Shown piece after piece: positions 55,946-63,123 of a DNA stretch of 64,000 bases. Every line of letters begins with the position of its first letter. Position 1 is the first letter of the stretch. The position numbers and the translations under genes are program-made. Source of the stretch: JBDTSW01 sp963758845 (GTDB lineage Bacteria; Actinomycetota; Thermoleophilia; Solirubrobacterales; 70-9); the NCBI GenBank assembly GCA_963758845.1, contig CAVWWX010000002.1, forward strand, positions 1,798,001-1,862,000, written 5' to 3'. The notes beneath the pieces were generated by a model. It saw nothing but the letters and a program-made list of their open reading frames with translations. It made no database searches and was not told the DNA's origin.

Positions 55946-56186
55946 GTTGCTCGAACCACCTTCCGTCGCCCGCCGGCTCGCGGAAGACGACGACGCAGCG
56001 GCCGCCGGTGAGGGCCAGCTCGAAGTAGCGGCGCTCGAGCGGCTTCGGGGTCCACCAGCGGTCCTCGACCAGCCAGTCCTCGCGCACGGCCTCCACGGCG
56101 ACCCCGGCCACCGCCAGCGGCACCCCGTCATCGCCGGCGTCCACCTCCACGGGCGTCGGCCAGTAGACGACCCGGCGGGAGCTCAT
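55938..56186 (-). CDS. DUF6504-like small protein of the mutasome operon
   Basis: An 82-residue protein between imuB and dnaE2: VYWPTPVEVDAGDDGVPLAVAGVAVEAVREDWLVEDRWW then RRYFELALTGGRCVVVFREPAGDGRWFEQRG. The P-I/V-E-V start, WLVEDRWW and RRYFEL features match the short DUF6504-type proteins commonly found next to imuB and dnaE2 in actinobacteria. Function is unknown; a structural part in the ImuB-DnaE2 complex is an inference from position. It overlaps dnaE2 by 8 nt and lies 63 nt after imuB. Confidence 0.7.
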   Translation of the reverse strand: MSSRRVVYWPTPVEVDAGDDGVPLAVAGVAVEAVREDWLVEDRWWTPKPLERRYFELALTGGRCVVVFREPAGDGRWFEQRG

Positions 56187-56249
56187 GAGCGGCCCAATGA
56201 GGTTCGGCCCGGCGACACCGGACGCGTGAGCGGAGGATGTCGCCGGCAG

Positions 56250-57443
56250 TCATTCATAGGGGGTGAAGATCGCCCGGCGCTCCGGCACGCGGGAATCGGG
56301 CTCGACCTCGAGCACCCGCAGCACAGCGTCGCGCCCGGCGGCAGCCCGGGCCTGGCTGACCGCCTCGGCGATGCGCTTTCGCCGTCGCTCGCGCGGCGAG
56401 GGCTCGAGCGCCGGCTGGTCGCGGGCGGGCGGGCCCAGCTCGACAGCCCGTAGGGTGAGCGCCGAGGCGGGGCCGGGCAGCTCGTGGAGCTTCGGGCCAA
56501 GCGCCAGCCGCAGCCGCCTGCCGTCGGCGCTCGCCTGGCGCAGGACCACCTCGGCCCCCCAGCTGCCACCTCCCGCCAGGCGAGCGCCGAGGCCCAGCCT
56601 CCTCACCGTCCTGCCGCGCCGAGCCGGCGCGGCGAGGATCCGGTCGATCAGCAGCGCCAGGGCGCGTTCGAGCTGCTGGCCCGAGCAGCCCTCGGGCAGC
56701 TCGAGCCGCTCGGCCAGCGGCTCCGGCCGCTCCCTGGGGCGCAGCGGCCCCTCGGAACCGTTCGCCATCCGCAGCGCCAGCAGGCCGGGCTCGCCGAAGC
56801 GGTCGGCCACGGCTGCCGCCGGCAGCTGCGCCAGCTCGCCAAGCGTGCGCACCCCTAGGCGCTCGAGCGTGTCGGGCAGGCTCGCCCGGTCCCACTCACC
56901 GTCCAGGCGCTCGCGCAGAACGCCCACCGGACGGGACGCCAGGAACGGGCGCGCCGCCCCGGCGGGCACGATCACCGGCCCGCGCCGCGGCCTCGCCTCG
57001 ACGGCGGCCGCGTGGGCGCACAGCCGCGTGGGCCCCGCGCCCAGGCGGGCGGCGCGCCCGAGCTGCCGGCGGGCACGACCCAGCACCTGCTCGGGCGCGC
57101 CCCACAGCGCCCGCAGGCCCCCAACCTCGAAGAAGGCCTCGCCGGCGCGATTGGACTCGACCGCGGCGCCGATCGCCTCCAGCCTGCCCAGCGCCCGCTC
57201 CCACGACTCCGCGGCCCGCTCACTGTCCGGGGGGACCAGCCCCAGGCCGGGACAGCGCGCCAGCGCCTCTCCCAGGCGCATCCCCTCGTGGATCCCGAAC
57301 GCCTCGGCGGCGCCCGAGACCTGCCCCACCACCTGCGGCCCGCCCGGCTCCGGGGCCAGCGCAACCGGCTTCCCCAGCATCCCCGAACGGTCCGACAGGG
57401 CCGCCACGAGGGCGAAGCGGGGGATGAGCGCACAACCGATCAC
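56250..57443 (-). CDS. imuB: ImuB, catalytically inactive Y-family polymerase homologue
   Basis: A 397-residue Y-family-like protein that in mycobacteria links DnaE2 to the sliding clamp. The fold is recognisable: ALIPRFALVAALSDRSG, PVALAPEPGGPQVVGQVS, EAFGIHEGMRLGEALARCPGLGLVPPD and the helix-hairpin-helix LERLGVRTLGELAQLPAAAVADRFGEPG, then a little-finger-like domain. The acidic catalytic residues of active Y polymerases are absent: the Asp-containing first motif reads CALIPRFAL. The GTG at 57443 lies next to a perfect SOS box, so the operon is DNA-damage induced. Confidence 0.9.
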   Translation of the reverse strand: MIGCALIPRFALVAALSDRSGMLGKPVALAPEPGGPQVVGQVSGAAEAFGIHEGMRLGEALARCPGLGLVPPDSERAAESWERALGRLEAIGAAVESNRAGEAFFEVGGLRALWGAPEQVLGRARRQLGRAARLGAGPTRLCAHAAAVEARPRRGPVIVPAGAARPFLASRPVGVLRERLDGEWDRASLPDTLERLGVRTLGELAQLPAAAVADRFGEPGLLALRMANGSEGPLRPRERPEPLAERLELPEGCSGQQLERALALLIDRILAAPARRGRTVRRLGLGARLAGGGSWGAEVVLRQASADGRRLRLALGPKLHELPGPASALTLRAVELGPPARDQPALEPSPRERRRKRIAEAVSQARAAAGRDAVLRVLEVEPDSRVPERRAIFTPYE

Positions 57444-57448
57444 AAGTA

Positions 57449-57462
57449 CGAACGTATGTTCG
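57449..57462 (-). promoter_or_regulatory. LexA (SOS) box of the imuB operon
   Basis: CGAACGTATGTTCG is a perfect 14-bp palindrome of the GAAC-N4-GTTC type bound by LexA in actinobacteria and Bacillus. It lies 5 nt before the imuB GTG, and the minus-strand -10 TACGTT, 7 nt before that GTG, is inside it. Confidence 0.85.
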
Positions 57463-57512
57463 CACAGCCGTCAAGCCGGTGCCAGGACGAACTAATGGGC
57501 CAAGCTGCCCGC

Positions 57513-57518
57513 CATACT
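57513..57518 (+). promoter_or_regulatory. -10 box of leaderless lipoprotein promoter
   Basis: CATACT lies 6 nt before the GTG at 57525, favouring that start over the ATG at 57495 upstream. Confidence 0.5.
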
Positions 57519-57524
57519 CACCGA

Positions 57525-58052
57525 GTGCCCGCGCGCTCGATCCCGGCAGCCACCCTGCTCACCCTCATCGCCCTTCTCATGAGCGCCTGCGGGGGAGACT
57601 CTGACGACCCGGAGACCACGTCGGCGCCCGCGGAAGAGACCACGGAGACCGACACGCCCGAACCCGACACCGCCGACGCCGACGCTGAGGACGTCGAGGT
57701 CATCGACGCCTGGGCCAAGGCCCTCGCCGAGGGGGACGTCGAGGCGGCGGCGGAGTACTTCGCGATCCCCTCGACCGCCGAGAACGGCCCGACCCTTCGC
57801 ATCTCAAGCCGCGGCGACGCCAGGCTCTTCAACGCCTCACTGCCCTGCGGCGGGGTGCTGGTGGGGGCCGAGACCCAGGGCGCCTTCACCACCGCAACCT
57901 TCGAGCTGACCGAGCGGCCGGGGCCCGGCACGTGCGGGGACGGCGTCGGAAACGAGGCGCAGACGACCTTCGTGATCGAGGACGGCGAGATCGCCGAATG
58001 GCGGCGGGTGGGCCTTGCCGGGCCCGAACTCGCGCCCGGAGAGGCCGTCTGA
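57525..58052 (+). CDS. lipoprotein, unknown function
   Basis: A 175-residue protein with a signal peptide and lipobox (PAATLLTLIALLMSAC), an acidic Thr/Pro/Glu linker (EETTETDTPEPDTADADAED), and a globular domain: VIDAWAKALAEGDVEAAAEYFAIPSTAENGPTL, then a beta-rich part with two Cys (SLPCGGVLV and GPGTCGDGV) likely forming a disulfide. The helix followed by a cone of strands recalls an NTF2-like fold. The start is GTG 57525, set by the CATACT box 6 nt upstream. It is divergent from the SOS-controlled imuB operon. Confidence 0.7.
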   Translation: MPARSIPAATLLTLIALLMSACGGDSDDPETTSAPAEETTETDTPEPDTADADAEDVEVIDAWAKALAEGDVEAAAEYFAIPSTAENGPTLRISSRGDARLFNASLPCGGVLVGAETQGAFTTATFELTERPGPGTCGDGVGNEAQTTFVIEDGEIAEWRRVGLAGPELAPGEAV

Positions 58053-58149
58053 GGGGTAGGCGTCTTGCCTTGCGGGGCGAGACCTTGATAGAAACGGCCT
58101 GCACTGGAGGGCCAGACCGGCCCTGCAAATCTGAGAGAGGAGTGTGTGT

Positions 58150-59472
58150 ATGGGAAGGCTGACCCGCTCGGTCAGGATTTCCTCGCTCGCCGTGGCCGTG
58201 GCCGGCCTTTCACTTGGCCTCGCAGCCTGCGGGAGCGACGACGACAGCGACAGCAGCAGCGGTGGAGGTGGCGAGGAGACGCTCGATCTGGTGATCGGCG
58301 ATTCCGTCCCCCTCAGCGGCGACCTCGCCGACTTCGGTCCGCCCGGGGACAAGGCAGCGCAGATCGCGCTCGAAGAGGTGATCAACCCGGCGATCGAGGA
58401 ATCCGGGGCCGACCATACGGTCGAACTCGTGACCGAGGACAACGGGGGCGGCGCCGACCAGCAGGCAGCGGTTCAGGCCGCGCGCAAGATGGTCGATTCC
58501 GACGGTGCAAGCTGCATCGCCGGCGCCTGGGCGTCCGCTGACACGATCCCCACCGCCGAGTCGGTGACGATCCCCGAGGAGGTCGTACTGATCTCCCCGG
58601 CGTCGACAAGCGACGAGATCACCGGTCTCGACGACGACGGCCTGGTCAACAGGACCGCGCCGCCCGACTCGTTCCAGGGCCCGACGCTGTCCAAGTACCT
58701 CGTCGAGAAGGCACTCGGCAGCCCGGATGGCACAATCAACGTCGGAGCCCGCAACGACGCGTATGGAACCGGCCTGGCTGAAACGTTCAGCGCGGCGTGG
58801 GAGGACGCAGGAGGCACGATCGGCGAAGAGGTCATCTATGACGTCAAGCTGCCGAACTACGACTCCGAGGCGACCGACCTCGTGTCAGGCAACCCCGATG
58901 GCCTGGTCATCGTCGATTTCCCGGAGACCTACAACAAGGTCGGTCCCGCGCTGGTGCGGGCCGGATTCGATCCGACGACGACGTTCGTCACTGACGGCCT
59001 GATCTCCGGCGACCTCGCAGAGGGCGCTGGCGAAGACGCCGTCGAGGGCCTGCGCGGCACAGCGCCGGGCGTGCCCGACGACGACGAGTCCGCCCAGGCA
59101 TTCGACGACCTCTGGAATGACAGCGACATCGAGCCTGACGTCGAGCGACAGACGTTCGACGCTCAGAACTTCGATGCGGTCATCCTGTGCTACCTGGCAG
59201 CCGTTGCCGCCGGGTCCACGGAGGGCGCCGACATGGCTGAGTTCGTTCAGGACATCAGCGCCCCTGAGGGCGATCAGTACACCTGGGATCAGCTCCCCGA
59301 CGCGATCGAGGCGCTGCAGAACGGTGACGACATCGACTATCAGGGCGCGTCCGGACCGATCGACATGGATGAGAACGGCGACGCCACCTCAGGCGTCTAC
59401 GACATCTATGAGTTCAAGAACGGTGTTCCGGAGGCCACCGACGAGGTCGAGGTGGCTGCCCCAACGGGCTAG
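58150..59472 (+). CDS. ABC transporter substrate-binding lipoprotein (LIV/LivJ type)
   Basis: A 440-residue lipid-anchored periplasmic-type binding protein (signal with lipobox LGLAAC). The Leu/Ile/Val-binding fold shows LVIGDSVPLSGDLADFGPPGDKAAQIALEEV, ASCIAGAWASADTIPTAES and LISPASTSDEITGL, then a second lobe with VGARNDAYGTGLAETFSAAWEDAGG and DFDAVILCYLAAVAAGS-type sequence (NFDAVILCYLAAVAAGS). The end has GPIDMDENGDATSGVYDIYEFKNG, common in this group. The ATG at 58150 follows a good AGGAG. The permease and ATPase genes lie on the opposite strand and converge with it. Confidence 0.9.
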   Translation: MGRLTRSVRISSLAVAVAGLSLGLAACGSDDDSDSSSGGGGEETLDLVIGDSVPLSGDLADFGPPGDKAAQIALEEVINPAIEESGADHTVELVTEDNGGGADQQAAVQAARKMVDSDGASCIAGAWASADTIPTAESVTIPEEVVLISPASTSDEITGLDDDGLVNRTAPPDSFQGPTLSKYLVEKALGSPDGTINVGARNDAYGTGLAETFSAAWEDAGGTIGEEVIYDVKLPNYDSEATDLVSGNPDGLVIVDFPETYNKVGPALVRAGFDPTTTFVTDGLISGDLAEGAGEDAVEGLRGTAPGVPDDDESAQAFDDLWNDSDIEPDVERQTFDAQNFDAVILCYLAAVAAGSTEGADMAEFVQDISAPEGDQYTWDQLPDAIEALQNGDDIDYQGASGPIDMDENGDATSGVYDIYEFKNGVPEATDEVEVAAPTG

Positions 59473-59500
59473 CTCTCGACCTCACATCAAGTCGCAGAGG

Positions 59501-59529
59501 CGGCCGGGGCCTTCGGGCTCCGGCCGTTT
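59501..59529. terminator. bidirectional hairpin terminator with UUCG loop
   Basis: An 11-bp stem (one G-T pair), CGGCCGGGGCC with GGCTCCGGCCG, closed by C(TTCG)G and followed by TTT. It sits between the binding-protein stop and the livF stop and can serve both converging transcripts. Confidence 0.8.
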
Positions 59530-60288
59530 CTAGTTCTCGGAGGCCTCGTCGAGCCGGGCGGTCCCGCCAAGGTAGAGCTCGGCGACCTTGGGGTCGTCGA
59601 GCAGCTCCTGGCCCTTGCCCTCGAAGCGGTCGGTGCCGAGGTCGAGCACGTAGCCGCGGTCTGACATCGCCAGCGCCCGCCGTGCGTTCTGCTCGACCAT
59701 CGCCACCGTCACACCCGCCTTGTTGATGTCCTCGACCTTCTCGAAGATCACCTCGACGAACGCCGGGGCGAGACCGGCCGAAGGCTCGTCCAACAGGATC
59801 ATCGCCGGGTCGGGCATCAGCGCCCGCGCCATCGCAACCATCTGGCGCTCGCCGCCGCTCATCGTGCCGGCGTCCTGGGCGCGCCGCTCACCCAGGCGCG
59901 GGAACAGCTCGTACATGCGGTCGCGCTGCTCGCGCCAGCGGCTGCGATCGAGCGCCCCCATCTCGAGGTTCTCCTCGACGGTCAGGGTCTGGAAGATGTT
60001 GTCGAGCTGCGGCACGTAGCTCATCCCCAGGCGAGTGCAGTCGTGAGGCTTGCGGCCGCTGATCTCCTCCCCTTGGAATGTGATCCGGCCCTCGCGCGGG
60101 TGCAGCAGGCCGTAGATCGTCTTGATCAGCGTCGACTTGCCGGCGCCGTTGGGTCCCACGATCGTCACGATCTCGCCCTCGCTCACCTTGATCGAGACCC
60201 CGTTGAGGATGTCCACCTCGGGCACGTAGCCGGCGACGACGCCGTCCGTCTCGAGCATCACCTTCCCGTTCGCCGCCGCGTCAGCCAT
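59530..60288 (-). CDS. livF: LIV-type ABC transporter ATPase LivF
   Basis: A 252-residue ATPase. Walker A IVGPNGAGKSTLIKTIYGLL, Q-loop SYVPQLDNIFQTLTVEENLEMGAL, signature TMSGGERQMVAMARAL and Walker B AMILLDEPSAGLAPAFV followed by VEQNARRAL. The LivF-type end contains GYVLDLGTDRFEGKGQELLDDPKVAELYLGG. The ATG overlaps the livG stop (ATGA). It is the last gene of livH-livM-livG-livF and energises branched-chain amino acid (or related) uptake. Confidence 0.93.
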   Translation of the reverse strand: MADAAANGKVMLETDGVVAGYVPEVDILNGVSIKVSEGEIVTIVGPNGAGKSTLIKTIYGLLHPREGRITFQGEEISGRKPHDCTRLGMSYVPQLDNIFQTLTVEENLEMGALDRSRWREQRDRMYELFPRLGERRAQDAGTMSGGERQMVAMARALMPDPAMILLDEPSAGLAPAFVEVIFEKVEDINKAGVTVAMVEQNARRALAMSDRGYVLDLGTDRFEGKGQELLDDPKVAELYLGGTARLDEASEN

Positions 60289-61100
60289 CAGGCGCCTCCA
60301 AGATACGCGTCGATCACGGCCTGGTCCTTGCGCACCTCGTCGGGAAGCCCGTCGGCGATGACGCGGCCCTGCGCCATCACGATGACGCGGTCCGAGTGTC
60401 CCATCACGACCTCCATGTCGTGCTCGACGAAGAGGAAGGTGACCCCATCGTCCGCGCGCAGGCGCTGCATGTGGTCGAGCAGGCGGCGCCCAAGGGTGGG
60501 GTTGATGCCCGCCATCGGCTCGTCGAGCAGCATGAAGCGAGGCTTGGCCATCAGCGCGCGCGCCAGTTCGAGCAGCTTGCGCTGCCCGCCGGAGAGTGTC
60601 CCCGCGTACTCGTCGGCCAACTTGGTCAGGTTGAAGACGTCGAGCAGCTCCAGCGCCTGCTGGTGCACCTCGCGCTCCCGTGCCCGAACGGCTCTGGGGC
60701 GGAACACGATGTTTCGCAGGTGCTCGCCGGGCTGCTCGGGGGCGGCGAGCATCATGTTGTCGATCACCGGCATCCCGGCGAGCGCCTTGGTGATCTGGAA
60801 CGTCCGGACCATCCCCAGCCGCGCGAGCGCGTACGGGGGCCGACCCAGCACCGGGTGCCCCGCGAACGTGGCGACGCCGCCGTCTGGACGGTAGAAGCCG
60901 GTGATCACGTTGAAGAACGTGGTCTTTCCCGCTCCGTTGGGCCCGATCAGCGCCGTGATCGAGCCCTGGCCCACCTTCATGGTGGCGCCGTCGACCGCGC
61001 GGATGCCGCCGAAGCGCTTGACCACGTCCTGGGCCTCGAAGATCGAGTTCCCCTCGGCTCCGTTCGTAGACGTGGAGGTGGCGGTGGTGGCCTCAGTCAC
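60288..61100 (-). CDS. livG: LIV-type ABC transporter ATPase LivG
   Basis: A 270-residue ATPase with Walker A LIGPNGAGKTTFFNVITGFY, LivG-typical LGMVRTFQITKALAGMPVIDNMML, signature TLSGGQRKLLELARALM and Walker B FMLLDEPMAGINPTLG, then FVEHDMEVVMGHSDRVIVMAQG. The insert following NMML (QPGEHLRNIVFRPRAVRARE) is usual for LivG. The GTG at 61100 overlaps the livM stop by 8 nt. Confidence 0.93.
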   Translation of the reverse strand: MTEATTATSTSTNGAEGNSIFEAQDVVKRFGGIRAVDGATMKVGQGSITALIGPNGAGKTTFFNVITGFYRPDGGVATFAGHPVLGRPPYALARLGMVRTFQITKALAGMPVIDNMMLAAPEQPGEHLRNIVFRPRAVRAREREVHQQALELLDVFNLTKLADEYAGTLSGGQRKLLELARALMAKPRFMLLDEPMAGINPTLGRRLLDHMQRLRADDGVTFLFVEHDMEVVMGHSDRVIVMAQGRVIADGLPDEVRKDQAVIDAYLGGA

Positions 61101-62067
61101 CGATCACCATCTCCTCCCGCTTGCCGAACATCCCCTGCGGGCGGAACGCCATCAACAGGATCAGGATGAGCCCGAGGATGATGAAGCGAAGCGCCGCCAC
61201 CTTGACCTCGGTGATCGGCAGCTCGAGGAAGCGCAGGCCCTCGAGCACGGTCTGCAGGATTATCGCTCCGACCGCCACCCCCCAGTAGCTGGCCAATCCG
61301 CCGAGGACAAGGGCCGAGTAGCCGAGGAAGGTGAAGGTGGGGGCGAACTCGTCCGGGACCACGAAGCTGAGGTTGATCGCCAGGAAGAAGCCCGCGACCG
61401 CCCCGAGCGCGGCGGCGATCACAAGCGACTGAAGCTTGTAGGAGAAGGCGTTCTTGCCCAGCGCTCGCGCGGCGTCCTCGTCCTCGCGGACGGCCCGCAG
61501 CACGCGCCCCCACGGGGTTCGCTGGACTCGGGTGAGGGTGAACATCAGCAGGACGGCCACTGTCCAGACGACCAGGAAGAGGGGGAACAGCGTCTCGGGG
61601 TCGCTCCAGCCAAGCCACACGAGTGCTTCCTCGATTCCATCGGACACCGAGTCCCACGAGTCGTCGAAGCCGAAGATGCCCTGGGCGCCGTTGGTGAGAT
61701 CGCGGGCGTTCAAGGCGACGAGGCGGACGGCCTCCGAAGCGGCGATCGTCGTGATCGCCAAGTAGTCGGCGCGGAGCCGCACCGCGGGCAGGCCCACGAC
61801 CAATCCAAAGGCCATCGCCATCAGGATCGCCAGCGGCATCGCAAGCCAGAAGCTGAGCCCGACATCGGTGACCAGGATCGCCATCCCGTACGCGCCAATC
61901 GCCATGAACGCGGCCTGGCCGAAGTTGAAGATGCCGGTGAAGCCGACGTTCAGCTGGAGCCCGAGGGTGAAGATCGTGAAGGTGCCGGCGAAGATGCCGA
62001 CGCTGGTCCAGAAGCCGAGGCTGGTGAACGCGTCGAAGCTGACCGCGATGGGGAGGACCTCGGTCAT
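61093..62067 (-). CDS. livM: LIV-type ABC transporter permease LivM
   Basis: A 324-residue membrane permease with 8-9 hydrophobic segments. LGLQLNVGFTGIFNFGQAAFMAIGAYGMA is the family start, and GLPAVRLRADYLAITTIAASEAVRL and TPWGRVLRAVREDEDAARALGKN (the cytoplasmic coupling loop to the ATPase) follow. It ends FRPQGMFGKREEMVIGD. The ATG at 62067 overlaps the livH stop (ATGA). Confidence 0.93.
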   Translation of the reverse strand: MTEVLPIAVSFDAFTSLGFWTSVGIFAGTFTIFTLGLQLNVGFTGIFNFGQAAFMAIGAYGMAILVTDVGLSFWLAMPLAILMAMAFGLVVGLPAVRLRADYLAITTIAASEAVRLVALNARDLTNGAQGIFGFDDSWDSVSDGIEEALVWLGWSDPETLFPLFLVVWTVAVLLMFTLTRVQRTPWGRVLRAVREDEDAARALGKNAFSYKLQSLVIAAALGAVAGFFLAINLSFVVPDEFAPTFTFLGYSALVLGGLASYWGVAVGAIILQTVLEGLRFLELPITEVKVAALRFIILGLILILLMAFRPQGMFGKREEMVIGD

Positions 62068-63077
62068 ACGGCTCTCGCCTTCCCGAAGATGCCCTGCGGG
62101 CGGATCACGAGAACGAGGATGAGGACGATGAAGCCGACGGCGAGCTTCAGGCCGGGATCGATGAACAGGGTCGACCACTCGATGACCACGCCCAGCAGGA
62201 TCCCGCCGGCGAGTGCACCGAAGGCGTCGCCGATGCCGCCGACGACGACCGCCGCGAACAGGGGCAGCAGGAGCTCGAAGCCCATCTCAGGCTGGAGCTG
62301 CGTCGTCGCGCCATAGAGGACCCCAGCCAGCCCGGCGAATGCACCGGCGAAGATCCACGTGTAGAGGATCACCCTCGACGTGTTGATCCCGGTCGTCTCG
62401 GCGAGGTCGAGGTTGTCCGAGAGCGCCCGCATCTGCTTGCCGAGCAGCGCGTATCGCAGCATCAGGCCGGTGGCCGTCAGCGTCACGAAGCCGATCAGGA
62501 TCACCAGCCCCTGGGTGACGCCGATCGAGAGCCCGAGGAACTCGATCGTGTCCGTGTTGTTGACGTCCAGGTTGCGGAGCTCCGTACCCCAGATGTACTG
62601 GATCGTGTATCGGAGGACGAGCGCCAGCCCGATCGACATCAGGATCAGCTGCAGGATCCCCGCGCCCTTCTTGCGCATGGGCCCCCACATGATCTTCTCC
62701 AGGAATACGCTCAAGAGCGCCGTCGTCACCATCCCGAACACGATCGCGACGACCAGCGGCAACCCCCAGGTGATGTTGACCAGGAAGGCCATGTAGGCGC
62801 CGAAGGCGAGGAAGTCGCCGTGGGCGAAGTTGGTGAGCTTGAGGATCCCGTACACGAGGGTCAGCCCGACCGCGCCCAGCGCGTAAATCGACCCCGTCGA
62901 GAGGCCGAAGAGCCCGCGCTGGGCAACCGCGTGGAGCCCCTCGAGCGCGATCATGATCAGAACGGCGATGGCGAGGACACCGATCGCCACGAGGCCGGGG
63001 CGATTCCTCCCGAACTCACGCGCCCGCTCGAGCGGCGACGCCTCCTCTGTCACGGCCGCTACGGTGCCAGCCTCCAT
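62064..63077 (-). CDS. livH: LIV-type ABC transporter permease LivH
   Basis: A 337-residue permease; after a charged N-terminal stretch and one extra helix (LVAIGVLAIAVLIMIAL) comes the LivH core GLSTGSIYALGAVGLTLVYGILKLTNFAHGDFLAFGAYMAF, then TATGLMLRYALLGKQMRALSDNLDLAETTGIN as the coupling loop, and FAAVVVGGIGDAFGALAGGILLGVV. The first gene of the livHMGF operon; a minus-strand TAGGTT box lies 10 nt before the ATG. The extra N-terminal helix is unusual compared with compact LivH proteins. Confidence 0.93.
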   Translation of the reverse strand: MEAGTVAAVTEEASPLERAREFGRNRPGLVAIGVLAIAVLIMIALEGLHAVAQRGLFGLSTGSIYALGAVGLTLVYGILKLTNFAHGDFLAFGAYMAFLVNITWGLPLVVAIVFGMVTTALLSVFLEKIMWGPMRKKGAGILQLILMSIGLALVLRYTIQYIWGTELRNLDVNNTDTIEFLGLSIGVTQGLVILIGFVTLTATGLMLRYALLGKQMRALSDNLDLAETTGINTSRVILYTWIFAGAFAGLAGVLYGATTQLQPEMGFELLLPLFAAVVVGGIGDAFGALAGGILLGVVIEWSTLFIDPGLKLAVGFIVLILVLVIRPQGIFGKARAV

Positions 63078-63123
63078 ACCCGCGGCAAACCTACCCGTTT
63101 TCCAGCCGCGTCACCCCCTCGGC

